Assembly (NCBI RefSeq): GCF_017652985.1
Contig: NZ_JAGGDJ010000033.1
Coordinates: 1-62,052 of the forward strand
Reading direction: 5' to 3'
DNA from: Paenibacillus artemisiicola
GTDB taxonomy: Bacteria; Bacillota; Bacilli; Paenibacillales; Paenibacillaceae
DNA length: 62,052 nt
The position numbers and the translations under genes were made by a program. Below are positions 22,836 through 31,935 of this stretch, one piece after another (within the stretch, counting starts at the first letter, position 1; the number at the start of each line of letters is the position of its first letter). Below the pieces are notes generated by a model that had not been told where the DNA came from, did not search any database, and saw only the letters and a program-made list of their open reading frames with translations.

Positions 22836-24821
22836 CTACAAGGTCATGGCGATCTCGTACGCCTGCCGGATCGCGCGCGCGGCGTTCAGCTCCGCCGCGT
22901 CGCTGGCGCCGCCGACCACGTCCGGCCGCCGGTCGCCCTCCCCCAGCAGGCCCATCCACTCCGTGCGCGACCGCTGGCCCGTGCACAGCACGACCTGATC
23001 CGCCTCCAGGAACCGTTCCTCCACGTCGTTCTCCACCCAGACGCCGCCGGGGACGACGGCGCGGCAGCGATAGCCCTTCAGCACGTCGACGCCCCGCCGC
23101 TTCAGCTCCTCGAGCAGCACCCAGCGCGTCGTCACCCCGACGCCCTTGGCCACCTTCTCCGAACGCGACACGAGCGTGATGCGCACCGGGGCCGCCTGGG
23201 CCGGCGCGGCCGCATAGCCGCGCTCCGCGAAGAACGCGTGCACGTCCGGCCGGAGCGCCGCCGTCTCGGCGATGTAATGGGCGACGTCGCTGCCGATGCC
23301 GCCGCCGCCCACGATGACGATGCGCCGCCCGAGCGGCCGCCCGCCGGCCAGCAGCTCCGCGTACGTGCACACCAGCGGCAGATCCGCGCCCGCCAGCGTC
23401 TCCGGCACGTGCGGCTGCACGCCCGTGGCGACGACGACCCGGTCGAACGCCCGCAGCTCGTCCGCGGACGGCGACACGTTCGTGCGCACGTCGACGCCGA
23501 GCCGCTGCAGCGCCACCGTATAATAGCGCAGCGTCTCGCGGAACACGGCCTTGCCGGGAATCCGCGAGGCGAGCAGGAATTGCCCGCCGAGCCTCTCGCG
23601 CGCCTCGAACAGCGTGACGGCGTGGCCCCGCTCCGCGGCCGTCTTGGCCGCCTGCAGCCCTGCGACCCCGCCGCCGACGACGGCGACCGTCAGCGGCGCG
23701 GCCGCGCGGACGAACGGCTCCGCCTCCCTGCCGGCCCGCGGGTTCACCAGGCAGCCCACCGTCTTGCGCGCGAACGCCCGGTCGAGGCAGGCCTGGTTGC
23801 AGGCCAGGCAGACGTTCAGCCCGTCGCGGTCGGCCTGCAGGATCTTCCGCGCGAACTCGGGGTCGGCGAGCCACGGTCTAGCCGGCGCGACGAAATCCAT
23901 GTCGCCCCGGGCGAGCGCCTGCTCGGCCGCCTCCGGCGTATGAAGGCGGTTCGCCCCGATGACCGGGATGCCGACCGCGCCGCGGACGGCGCCGACGATG
24001 TGCGCGAACGCCCCGGCCGGCACCGTCGCCCCGACGGTCGGCAGCCGCGATTCGTGCCAGCCGATGCCGACGTTCAGCGCGTCGGCCCCGCTGCGCTCCA
24101 GCGCCCGGGCGAGCGCCAGCGTCTCCGCAGGCGTCGTGCTGCCGTCCATGCAGTCGTCGCCGGACATGCGGAAGATGACGGGAAACTCGCGCCCGACCCG
24201 CTCCCGGATCCGCGCGACGACCTCGGCGCTCATCCGGATGCGTCCCTCGAGCGTGCCGCCATAGCCGTCATCCCGCGCGTTCGTGAGCGGCGACATGAAT
24301 TCGTTCAGCAGATAGCCTTCGGAGCCCATGATCTCGATCGCGTGGAACCCCGCGTCCCGCGCGAACGCCGCGCCCTCGGCGAACGCCTCCTGCACGCGCG
24401 CAATGTCCGCGAGCGTCAAGGCTTCCGGCGTCTCGCGCGTCAGCCGCGAAGCGATCGCGCTCGGCGCCCGCGGCGCGAGCCCGGTCTCTTCGCCGCGGGC
24501 GTACCGGCCGGTATGCGTCAGCTGCAGGGCGAGCTTGCCGCCCGCCGCGCGGATCCGGCCCGCCAGCTCGCGCAGCTGCTCGCGATGGTCCGCCGCGGTC
24601 AGGTCGTACATGCCGTGCCCCCCGCCTTCGGGCAGGACGGCGGCATGGCCCGTGACGATGAGCGCCGCGCCGCCGCGCACCCGCTCCTCGTAGAAAGCCG
24701 CGAGCTGCCCGAGCTGCGAGCGGTCTCCTTCGATGCCGAGGTGCATCGCCCCCATCAGCATCCGATGGTCGAGCGCCAGCGAGCCGATCCGGCCCGGTCG
24801 GAGCAAGAGCGTTGGTATCAT
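22836..24821 (-). CDS. FMN/Fe-S/FAD oxidoreductase of the 2,4-dienoyl-CoA reductase family
   Basis: A 661-residue enzyme. Residues 1-330 form an Old-Yellow-Enzyme-type FMN barrel with the signature MGSEGYLLNEFMSPLTNARDD. The 4Fe-4S cysteines follow in NVCLACNQACLDRAF and TVGCLVNPRAG. The FAD segment VAVVGGGVAGLQAAKTAAERG and the NAD(P)H segment IVIVGGGGIGSDVAHYI complete the DCR architecture. Such enzymes reduce conjugated dienoyl-CoA thioesters. The ATG at 24821 is preceded by AAAGGTGAGG, and the gap to the dehydrogenase gene is only 7 bases. In this operon it could reduce a cyclic dienoyl-CoA intermediate. Confidence 0.9.
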   Translation of the reverse strand: MIPTLLLRPGRIGSLALDHRMLMGAMHLGIEGDRSQLGQLAAFYEERVRGGAALIVTGHAAVLPEGGGHGMYDLTAADHREQLRELAGRIRAAGGKLALQLTHTGRYARGEETGLAPRAPSAIASRLTRETPEALTLADIARVQEAFAEGAAFARDAGFHAIEIMGSEGYLLNEFMSPLTNARDDGYGGTLEGRIRMSAEVVARIRERVGREFPVIFRMSGDDCMDGSTTPAETLALARALERSGADALNVGIGWHESRLPTVGATVPAGAFAHIVGAVRGAVGIPVIGANRLHTPEAAEQALARGDMDFVAPARPWLADPEFARKILQADRDGLNVCLACNQACLDRAFARKTVGCLVNPRAGREAEPFVRAAAPLTVAVVGGGVAGLQAAKTAAERGHAVTLFEARERLGGQFLLASRIPGKAVFRETLRYYTVALQRLGVDVRTNVSPSADELRAFDRVVVATGVQPHVPETLAGADLPLVCTYAELLAGGRPLGRRIVIVGGGGIGSDVAHYIAETAALRPDVHAFFAERGYAAAPAQAAPVRITLVSRSEKVAKGVGVTTRWVLLEELKRRGVDVLKGYRCRAVVPGGVWVENDVEERFLEADQVVLCTGQRSRTEWMGLLGEGDRRPDVVGGASDAAELNAARAIRQAYEIAMTL

Positions 24822-24828
24822 CGCGCCC

Positions 24829-25962
24829 TCACCTTTCCGCCAAAATATGCTTGGCAATGACCGCCTTCTGAATCTCCGCCGTGCCTTCCTCGAACTTCTG
24901 CGCCCGCGCGTCGCGGTAGATGCGCTCGATCTCGTAGCCCTTGAAATACCCGATGCCGCCCCAGATCTGCTGGGCCTTGTCCGTCACCCGCTGCAGCATC
25001 TCGAGCGCGTACAGCTTCGCCATCGAGGCGGGCGGCGGCGTCAGCGCGCCGGCGTCCTTCAGCCGGCCCGCGTGCATGACGAGCTGCCGGGCGGCTTCGA
25101 TGTCCGTCGCCATCTCGGCGATCCACGTCTGCACGACCTGCCGCTGGCTGAGCGGCTTGCCGAACGTCACGCGCTCGCCGCTCCGCATGACGGCCAGATC
25201 GAACGCGCGCTGCGCCAGACCGACGCACGTCATGCCGACGCACACCCGGCTCGGATCGAGGAAGCCGTTCAGCGCGCCCGCGAGCCCTTGGCCGATATCG
25301 CCGAGCAGGTTCGCCGCGGGGACGCGCGCGTCCTTCAATACGATATGCGCGTGGCCCGTGCCCGTCAGCCCGAGCGTCGGCGGCATGAGCCTGATTTCGA
25401 CGCCGGGGGCCGTGCGCGGCACGAGCAGCGCCATCGTCCCGTCGTAGCCGCGCGTCCCTTCCATCCGGCAATAGAGCATGAGATAGTCCGCGGTGTCGCC
25501 GAACGTGATGAGCCACTTCTCCCCGTTCAGGACGTACTCGCCGCCTTCCAGGCGCGCGGACGTCTCGATGTCCGCCCCGGAACCGGCGTTCGGCTCCGTC
25601 AGCGTGAACGCGACGCTGATCTCGCCGCGCACGAGCGGCTTCACGAACCGTTCGCGCTGCTCCTCGGTCGCGAGAAAATCGATCGGCCGCCACACGCCGT
25701 TAATGACGTGCACGATCATCCGGATCGAGCCGTGCGACTGCGAGAACAGCTCCAGCAGCCGCAAATACTGCGTGAAGCTTAAGCCACGGCCGCCGTAGGC
25801 TTCCGGCGCCGCCAGGCGCAAATAGCCGCGCTCGCGCAGCTCCGCCCAGACGTCCGGCCCGCATTCCCCGGTCTCCTCGATCCGCTCGGACAGCTCCCGC
25901 AGCCGGCCGTGCACGTAACGCTCCACTTCGTCTTTTAATTTCAAGAACGCCGTCTCTTCCAT
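24829..25962 (-). CDS. Acyl-CoA dehydrogenase
   Basis: A 377-residue flavoprotein of normal length with ACAD landmarks: AFTLTEPNAGSGADIETSA, YVLNGEKWLITFG, and IWGGIGYFKGYEIERIYRDA. The catalytic glutamate is in KFEEGTAEIQKAVIAKHIL. The N-terminal half has the usual helical domain. It sits in the middle of the ligase, dehydrogenase, dienoyl-CoA reductase and enoyl reductase operon, so its substrate is presumably the same cyclic or branched acyl-CoA. In a biosynthetic route it may run in the reductive direction or act on a hydroxylated ring. Confidence 0.92.
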   Translation of the reverse strand: MEETAFLKLKDEVERYVHGRLRELSERIEETGECGPDVWAELRERGYLRLAAPEAYGGRGLSFTQYLRLLELFSQSHGSIRMIVHVINGVWRPIDFLATEEQRERFVKPLVRGEISVAFTLTEPNAGSGADIETSARLEGGEYVLNGEKWLITFGDTADYLMLYCRMEGTRGYDGTMALLVPRTAPGVEIRLMPPTLGLTGTGHAHIVLKDARVPAANLLGDIGQGLAGALNGFLDPSRVCVGMTCVGLAQRAFDLAVMRSGERVTFGKPLSQRQVVQTWIAEMATDIEAARQLVMHAGRLKDAGALTPPPASMAKLYALEMLQRVTDKAQQIWGGIGYFKGYEIERIYRDARAQKFEEGTAEIQKAVIAKHILAER

Positions 25963-26063
25963 ATGCCCCTACCTCTCCAACGGTTATAAACGCTTGGTAA
26001 CGCACGCAATCGGCCCCGCGACGCGCGCAAGCCGGAAGGCGCGCGTACGGCCGTCCGGACGGA

Positions 26064-27674
26064 TCATTCCGCCCGGCTCGTCCACTGCAGCTCGGCGCCC
26101 AGCTTGTCCGCGATCGACTGCCGCAAAATAAACTTCTGGATCTTGCCCGTCGTCGTGCGCGGCATGTCGCCGATGACCTCGAGCCGCTCCGGCCAATAGA
26201 TTTTGGCGACGCCCTGCGACTTGAGATACGCCGTCAGCTCGTCCAGCCGGAGCGTGTCCTCGGCATTCCGCAGCGACACGTACGCGCAGATCCGCTCGTT
26301 CAGCCGCTCGTCCGGCATGCCGACGATCGCGACGTCCCGCAGCCGGTCCATCTGGTACAGCACGTTCTCGACCTCCGCGACCGGCACCTTCATGCCGCCG
26401 CGGTTGATGATGTCCTTCACCCTGCCGGTCAGCCGAAGATTGCCCTCCTCGTCGATGACCGCCAGGTCGCCGGTGTTGAAGAATCCGTCCGGATCCACCG
26501 CCGCTTCGTACCATTCCGGATGGTCGAGGTACGCCGTGAACATGGCGGGCGTTCTGACCTTGAACAACCCTTCCTTGCCCGGCGGCAGCGTCCGTCCTTC
26601 CTCGTCGGTCACCTTCATGTCGCGGCCCGCGATGGCCCGTCCGTCCGTGTTCCAGGACGCCTCGCCGTACGCCCGCACGCTGCCGACGCTGATCATGCAC
26701 GACTCGGTCGAACCCCAGCCGCCGACCACCTTGCAGCTCAGCTTCTCCGCCGCTTCCTGCGCCAGCTTGCGCGGCACCGGGGCGCCCGTGGCGACGAACG
26801 CGCCCAGGCCCTTCGGCGGCGCGCTCACGCGCGTCAGATCGGCCAGAAACGGCATCGCCGCCTGCACGAACGTCGCGCCGTGCTCCTCGATGGCGGCGCG
26901 GGCGGTGTCCATCTGCCAGACCGACTGGCAGATCTGGGTCGCGCCGAGATAAAGCGCGAGCGACATGCCGTATAGGAAGCCGGTCTGATGCGCCATCGGC
27001 GACGGAATCCAGACCCGGTCGTCCGGGGTGAGTCCGAGCGCCTCCACGTGCGCGGCGACGCCGTGGCCGAGCGTGCCGTGCGTGTGCACAACGCCCTTCG
27101 GCTCGCCCGTCGTGCCCGACGTGAAGAGCAGCTGCGAAGCCGCCGAAGCTCCCGGCCGCCGCCGCCCGAGCCGCGCGCGGTCCGGCGCTTGGGCGGCCAA
27201 GCCGCCGAGGCTTGTCTTCCGGCGGGCCGGGCTGCCCGGCTTGATCGTGATCAGCGACCGCATACCCGGCAGCTCGCCGAGGATGCGCCCGATCAGCTCG
27301 CCGTAGCGGAAGCCCTTGTGCTCCTCCGCGATGATCAGCACCTTGCTGTTCGACTTGCGCATGATGAACGGGATTTCCCGTTCCCGCAGCGCCGGCAGCA
27401 TCGGGCAGGCAACCGCTCCCGCCTTCCAGATCGCAAGCGTCAGCACGACGAACTCCCACCCGTTCGGCAGCAGATAGGCGACGTTCTCGCCCGCCTCCAC
27501 CCCGAGATCGATCAGCCCTTGCGCGGCGCGGTCGCTCAGCTCGTTCAGCTCGCCGAAGGTCAGCGCGACCGGGCGGCCGCCGTTCAAATCGACGACCGCG
27601 GTCTTCCGCGCGTCCGCCCGCTCCAGCCGGTCCAGAAACAAATAGTCGTGATCCTGTCTGTTATCCGTCTTCAT
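26064..27674 (-). CDS. Acyl-CoA ligase (AMP-binding; cyclohexanecarboxylate/aryl type)
   Basis: A 536-residue ANL-superfamily ligase that activates a carboxylic acid through the adenylate. Motifs are LLFTSGTTGEPKGVVHTHG, VGGWGSTES, FFNTGDLAVIDEEGNLRLTGRVKDIINRGG, and the C-terminal lysine in TTTGKIQKFIL. A basic, disordered-looking insert (DRARLGRRRPGASAAS) precedes the P-loop. By overall appearance it is closest to cyclohexanecarboxylate-, benzoate- and short-chain acyl-CoA ligases. GGAGATCG precedes the ATG at 27674. It lies 101 bases upstream of the dehydrogenase in the same direction. Confidence 0.9.
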   Translation of the reverse strand: MKTDNRQDHDYLFLDRLERADARKTAVVDLNGGRPVALTFGELNELSDRAAQGLIDLGVEAGENVAYLLPNGWEFVVLTLAIWKAGAVACPMLPALREREIPFIMRKSNSKVLIIAEEHKGFRYGELIGRILGELPGMRSLITIKPGSPARRKTSLGGLAAQAPDRARLGRRRPGASAASQLLFTSGTTGEPKGVVHTHGTLGHGVAAHVEALGLTPDDRVWIPSPMAHQTGFLYGMSLALYLGATQICQSVWQMDTARAAIEEHGATFVQAAMPFLADLTRVSAPPKGLGAFVATGAPVPRKLAQEAAEKLSCKVVGGWGSTESCMISVGSVRAYGEASWNTDGRAIAGRDMKVTDEEGRTLPPGKEGLFKVRTPAMFTAYLDHPEWYEAAVDPDGFFNTGDLAVIDEEGNLRLTGRVKDIINRGGMKVPVAEVENVLYQMDRLRDVAIVGMPDERLNERICAYVSLRNAEDTLRLDELTAYLKSQGVAKIYWPERLEVIGDMPRTTTGKIQKFILRQSIADKLGAELQWTSRAE

Positions 27675-27820
27675 CCCGATTCGATCTCCTCTGTTTGTGC
27701 TTGAAGTGGCGCCAAGGCGCCGCTCCGGCCTTCCGCGGCGATCCGCCGGGACCGCGCCGAAGCCGCCTGGCGCGTCGATTGCCTAGGGTTGAACCCGATG
27801 CGACGGTGCCGAATCCCGCT

Positions 27821-29140
27821 TCAGCGGCTCAGCGCCGGCTCGCGGACGTTCACCCCGACCGCCTCCAGATGCCGGAAGAACTCGGGGTACGAGATCCGGT
27901 ACGCGTTCGGGTACGTCAGCGCGCTGACCCCGTCCTCCGACCGGAGGCCGGCCAGCGTGAACGCCATTTGGACGCGATGGTCGTTGTACGTGGAGATCGC
28001 CGCGCCCTTCAGCCGCTCGACGCCTTCGATGACGAGGTCGTCCCCGGTCTCCTCGATGCGCGCGCCCATCTTGTTCAGCTGCAGCATCGCCTTGACGCGG
28101 TTCGATTCCTTCATCCGGCCCGGCCCGATATTGCGCAGCACCGTCTGGCCCCGCGACAGCGCCGCGACGACGGACAGCACCGGAATGAGGTCCGGGATGT
28201 CCCGCATGTCGATGTCGAGGCCGCTCGTCGGCCGAATGCCGGCGTGGCGGATGCGCAGCCCTTCGCCGGCGGGATCGTACGCCAGCGGTATGCCCAGCTC
28301 CTCGACGATCTCGAGCACCCGGTTTTCCGGATGCGTGCCTTTCCCCGCGATGCCCTGCAGCGTCAGGTCCGCCGGATAGAGCGCGGCGAGCGCGAGCAGG
28401 AAGGCCGACGAGGACAGGTCCGGCTCGATCGCGATTTCCGTCGCCCGGTACGTCTGTCCCGCGGGCACCCGCCATCTCGCGCCGCCCGGCTCCTCTTCGA
28501 TGACGATGCCGAACTGCCGCATCATCTGGATGGTGAGCCGGACGTACGTCAGCTCGTTGACCGGCGGCAGCGCCTCGATCACCGTGTCCGCGGCGGCGAA
28601 CGGCGCCGCGATCAGCAGACCGGAGATCCACTGACTGAGCGTGCCCGGCACTTGGACGAGCCCGCCGCGCGGCCGTCCGGGCGCGATCGTGACCGGCATC
28701 TTGTGCCGGTCGGCCTGCCAGCCGATGCCGACGGCGCCGAGCGCCTCCAGCAGCGGGCCGATGGGCCGTTCCCGCAGCGCCTTATGCCCGTCGTATGTAG
28801 CCGGCCGGCCTTCGGACAAGCTGCCCAGCCCGAGCATGAATTGCAGCGTCGAGCCGGAGCTGCCGACCCGAATCTTGCCGTTGCGAGGCTTGTACGGCCC
28901 GCCCTTGACCCTGTAGCCGTCCTCGGTCGGCTTCACCGCGATGCCGAAGTCCTGCAGCGAACGGAGCGTGTCCTTGATGTGCAGCGCGCCGGATTTGCCG
29001 CGGATGACCGTCTCCCCGTCCGCCAGGGAACCGAAGATGAGCGCGCGGTGCAAATGATACTTGGACGGAGGAACCCGGACGACGCCCTTCACTTCGCCCC
29101 GATGCGGGTAAACAATCGTTTTTGCCAAGCGGCACACCAC
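27821..29140 (-). CDS. Divergent EPSP-synthase-like protein; candidate shikimate-modifying enzyme
   Basis: A protein of about 439 residues with the inside-out barrel fold of AroA. Conserved relative to E. coli AroA are the lysine and arginine of PPSKYHLHRALI, the RP of ALRERPIGPLLEAL, the glutamine of TLSQWISGLL, RDIPDLIPVLS, MKESNRVKAM and NDHRVQMAF. Changed are the Ser after that lysine (Tyr), NAGT (SSGST), the first Ser of SSQ (Leu) and the C-terminal Lys in a KxxP-like segment (Arg, in YRISYPEFF). Several altered positions normally hold the shikimate phosphate, so the substrate may be unphosphorylated shikimate. The start is a GTG at 29140 or a TTG at 29128. It is first in the operon with the acyl-CoA genes. 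Confidence 0.8.
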   Translation of the reverse strand: MVCRLAKTIVYPHRGEVKGVVRVPPSKYHLHRALIFGSLADGETVIRGKSGALHIKDTLRSLQDFGIAVKPTEDGYRVKGGPYKPRNGKIRVGSSGSTLQFMLGLGSLSEGRPATYDGHKALRERPIGPLLEALGAVGIGWQADRHKMPVTIAPGRPRGGLVQVPGTLSQWISGLLIAAPFAAADTVIEALPPVNELTYVRLTIQMMRQFGIVIEEEPGGARWRVPAGQTYRATEIAIEPDLSSSAFLLALAALYPADLTLQGIAGKGTHPENRVLEIVEELGIPLAYDPAGEGLRIRHAGIRPTSGLDIDMRDIPDLIPVLSVVAALSRGQTVLRNIGPGRMKESNRVKAMLQLNKMGARIEETGDDLVIEGVERLKGAAISTYNDHRVQMAFTLAGLRSEDGVSALTYPNAYRISYPEFFRHLEAVGVNVREPALSR

Positions 29141-29282
29141 CCTATCCTATCGTTTCCGGTACCCCAGATCGGCCGGAATACTAATAGATACGACGATGCG
29201 CCGCCAAACATGATTGGTTTTTTATAACGCGATGCTATCAGTCTTTCATCATCGCCCGCCGGTTAAACGTTTCCCGCGCACA

Positions 29283-29317
29283 AAAAAGAGGAGCGGACAG
29301 CCTATGCTGCCCGCTCC
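29283..29317 (-). terminator. Terminator after the GTP cyclohydrolase II-like gene
   Basis: On the minus strand, GGAGCGGGCAGC pairs with GCTGTCCGCTCC with a bulge, followed by TCTTTTTTG. Confidence 0.75.
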
Positions 29318-29371
29318 CCGCGGTCCCGCGTCTTCGTTCCGTTCGGGCGCCGGGTCCCGTCCCCCGCCGCC

Positions 29372-30148
29372 CTACGGCCGGCGAACCGACTGCTCCTCGT
29401 CGAAATGGCCGGAGCGGTTCACCTTCGTCTGCAAATACTTTTGGTTGAATTCCGAAACGTCGCCCCACAGCGGCACCCGGCCGTCGACGTTCAGGCCGGA
29501 CGCCTTGAGCGCCTCCAGCTTGCGCGGATTGTTCGTGATCAGCGTGACCGGCTTGCTGCGCAAGTGCTTCAGCACGACCAGCGTGTCGTCGTAGCTGCGC
29601 GCGTCGTCCTTGAAGCCGAGCTCCAGGTTCGCGTCGACCGTGTCGTAGCCCTTCTCCTGCAGCAGGTACGCCATCGCCTTGCTGAACAGCCCGATGCCGC
29701 GCCCCTCGTGGTTCGCCAGGTAGAACAGCGCCCCGGCGCCGTGCGACGCGATCATTTTCATGGACTGGTGCAGCTGATAGCCGCAATCGCACCGCTTGCT
29801 TCCGAATATGTCGCCCGTATGGCAGATGCTGTGCATCCGGATGAGGGCATCCTCCGCGTTCGCGAAATCCCCGTGGACGAGCACGCTCGATTGCTGCTTC
29901 TCCGCCAGATTGGAAGCCGACAGCTGCTCGATCAGAAACTCCGTCCGCTCCTTCTCCTTGCAGCCGCCCTCCTTATGGACGAGATCCTTGCACGGCAGCC
30001 AGCAGTACCATTGAAATACGACGGTCTCGCCGTCGAGATTGACGGGGAGCCGGATCGGCCCCACGAGTATGATCGTTCCGTCCTTGCCTTTGATCGTGTC
30101 GATGTTCTGATCGAGCATCGACACGATGCTTTCATCGATGACTGGCAT
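29372..30148 (-). CDS. Stand-alone GTP cyclohydrolase II-like protein
   Basis: A 258-residue protein whose C-terminal 180 residues match RibA GTP cyclohydrolase II. The zinc cysteines are in RMHSICHTGDIFGSKRCDCGYQLHQ, the catalytic region is YLANHEGRGIGLFSKAMAY, and LITNNPRKLEAL is near the end. The first 75 residues (including CWLPCKDLVHKEGGCKEKERTEF) are not part of normal RibA and hold extra cysteines. It lacks the RibB domain usual in Bacillus RibA and is away from riboflavin genes. It could make riboflavin precursors or feed a secondary pterin/deazaflavin-like route. It has its own terminator. Confidence 0.85.
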   Translation of the reverse strand: MPVIDESIVSMLDQNIDTIKGKDGTIILVGPIRLPVNLDGETVVFQWYCWLPCKDLVHKEGGCKEKERTEFLIEQLSASNLAEKQQSSVLVHGDFANAEDALIRMHSICHTGDIFGSKRCDCGYQLHQSMKMIASHGAGALFYLANHEGRGIGLFSKAMAYLLQEKGYDTVDANLELGFKDDARSYDDTLVVLKHLRSKPVTLITNNPRKLEALKASGLNVDGRVPLWGDVSEFNQKYLQTKVNRSGHFDEEQSVRRP

Positions 30149-30220
30149 GATTGCGCCTCCTTGACCTTGCGTCTCGCGCTTCGGCTCCGCACAGTATACT
30201 GTAGGTTTCCCCAGAATTGC

Positions 30221-30272
30221 AAAAAAATAAGCCGTTCCCGCGGGCGGCCATGGAGACCGCCGGGAACGGCTT
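30221..30272 (-). terminator. Terminator after the GH3 lipoprotein gene
   Basis: AAGCCGTTCCCG and CGGGAACGGCTT form a 12-bp stem with a structured interior. The minus strand continues into seven T residues. Confidence 0.85.
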
Positions 30273-30313
30273 CGCGCGCGGCCGGGACGGATGCCTCCTG
30301 GTTCGCCGGCCGG

Positions 30314-31693
30314 TCAGTGCGCCGACACGGCCTTCTTGATGATCGCGTTCACGCCGCTCACGTCCGGCTTCGCCGGAATCGCCGCGTCGCTCAGCTTGTA
30401 GCGCTGCTTGAGCGCCAGGATGCGCGTCACGCTTTCGTCGATCCGCTGCTGCGTAATCGCGCCCTTCTGCACGGCCTGCTTCAGCGCGCCGACGACCGTC
30501 TTGGCATCGTCGTACCCGTGCGCGAGCAGAATGATGTCGCTGCCGGCCTTCACCGACGTCACGGCGGCCTGGGCCAGGCCGAAATGCTCGGAGATCGCGC
30601 CCATCGTCATGTCGTCCGTGATGACGACGCCTTGGAAGCCAAGCTCGCCGCGCAGTTCGTCCGTGATGATCGTCTTCGACAGCGAGGCCGGATGCGACGG
30701 GTCGATCTTCGGGAACAGGATATGCGCCACCATCACCATGTCGGCCCCGTCCTCGACGGCCGCCTTGAAGGGCACCCATTCGAACGCCTTCAGCTGCGCC
30801 AAGGTCTTGTTCACGACGGGCAGCTCCAGGTGGGAATCCACCGAGGTATCCCCATGGCCCGGAAAATGCTTCACGACCGGCACGACGCCCTGCCCGCGGA
30901 TGCTCTCCAGGACGGAGAGCCCCATGTCGGTCACGCGCTTCGGCGTCGTGCCGAAGGAGCGGTCGCCGATGACCGGATTGTTCGGATTGCTGTTGATGTC
31001 CAGCACCGGGGCGAAATCGACGTTGAAGCCCATCAGCTTGCCCGCCTTCCCGAGCGCGGTGCCGATCTGTCCCGCGTACGCCGCGTCGCCCGTGTCGCCG
31101 ATCGTCCGGGCGGGCGGGATTTTCAACAGGCCGGGCAGCCGGCTGACGCGCCCGCCTTCCTGGTCCACCGAGATGAAGAGCGGCGCGGGATTGGCCTTGT
31201 TCCACGCCTTCAGCTGATTGACGTAAGCGGCCACGCCCGCGGGGGTCGTGACATTGTTCTTATAGAAAATAAAGCCGCCGACATGCTGCTCCTGAATCAT
31301 GCGCTTCGCCTGCGCGCTCGCCGTCGTGCCGTCGAGGCCGGCGATGAGCATCTCGCCGACCTTCTCGTCCAGCGTCATCTTCGCGACGCGCTGCGCGAGC
31401 AGCTCTTCGGCCGTCGGCTGCGCGGGCGGCGGCGGCTCGTTCGAGCCGGAATTGCCGTTCTCCGCGGGAGGCGTCTGCGCCCCGTTATTGCCCGCGCCCG
31501 CGTTCCCGCCGTTGCCCGATCCGGGCTGCTCCGGCGTCGTCTGCGGCGCATTGCCGTTGTCCGGCGTCTGCGCCGGCGGCGCGGCGTTCCCCGGATTCGT
31601 CCCGCCCGTCGCGCCGCCGTTGCCCCCGGCAGAGCCGCAGCCCCCCGCAAGCACGACCGACAGCGCCAGCGTTGCCAGCCAAAGCTTTCTCAT
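30314..31693 (-). CDS. GH3 beta-N-acetylhexosaminidase lipoprotein (NagZ-like)
   Basis: A 459-residue cell-surface enzyme that removes GlcNAc from cell-wall muropeptides or chitin fragments. Signal peptide and lipobox are LALSVVLAGGCGS. A Gly/Asn/Pro/Thr-rich tether of about 90 residues follows. The catalytic domain carries PLFISVDQEGGRVSRLPG, the family signature KHFPGHGDTSVDSHLELP and the nucleophile loop GVVITDDMTMGAI. Only the single GH3 N-terminal domain is present, as in NagZ. The gene stands alone with its own terminator. Confidence 0.93.
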   Translation of the reverse strand: MRKLWLATLALSVVLAGGCGSAGGNGGATGGTNPGNAAPPAQTPDNGNAPQTTPEQPGSGNGGNAGAGNNGAQTPPAENGNSGSNEPPPPAQPTAEELLAQRVAKMTLDEKVGEMLIAGLDGTTASAQAKRMIQEQHVGGFIFYKNNVTTPAGVAAYVNQLKAWNKANPAPLFISVDQEGGRVSRLPGLLKIPPARTIGDTGDAAYAGQIGTALGKAGKLMGFNVDFAPVLDINSNPNNPVIGDRSFGTTPKRVTDMGLSVLESIRGQGVVPVVKHFPGHGDTSVDSHLELPVVNKTLAQLKAFEWVPFKAAVEDGADMVMVAHILFPKIDPSHPASLSKTIITDELRGELGFQGVVITDDMTMGAISEHFGLAQAAVTSVKAGSDIILLAHGYDDAKTVVGALKQAVQKGAITQQRIDESVTRILALKQRYKLSDAAIPAKPDVSGVNAIIKKAVSAH

Positions 31694-31935
31694 CTATACC
31701 ACCACTCGTTTCGTCGTTGTAGGTTTAGTCTTACCCTAACCGACGAAAGCAGACGCCGAAATTGTTGCAATGGCCGCAAAAGACGGCTCGATCGGGTAGG
31801 AAACCCGGATCCGAACGAGGTATGGAACAAGATGCGAAACCAGCAGCGAAGCAAGCAGCAAGACAAGCAGCGCAACGAGACGCAATGCAGCGATTCCGGC
31901 GGTATAACGGCGTTTATGACGCATGCCGGAAAGCG

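Noticed and set aside
31736..31924. Possible 62-residue membrane protein on the minus strand (MRHKRRYTAGIAALRLVALL...)
   Set aside because: One plausible membrane helix, but no ribosome site, and it starts directly after a strong terminator.
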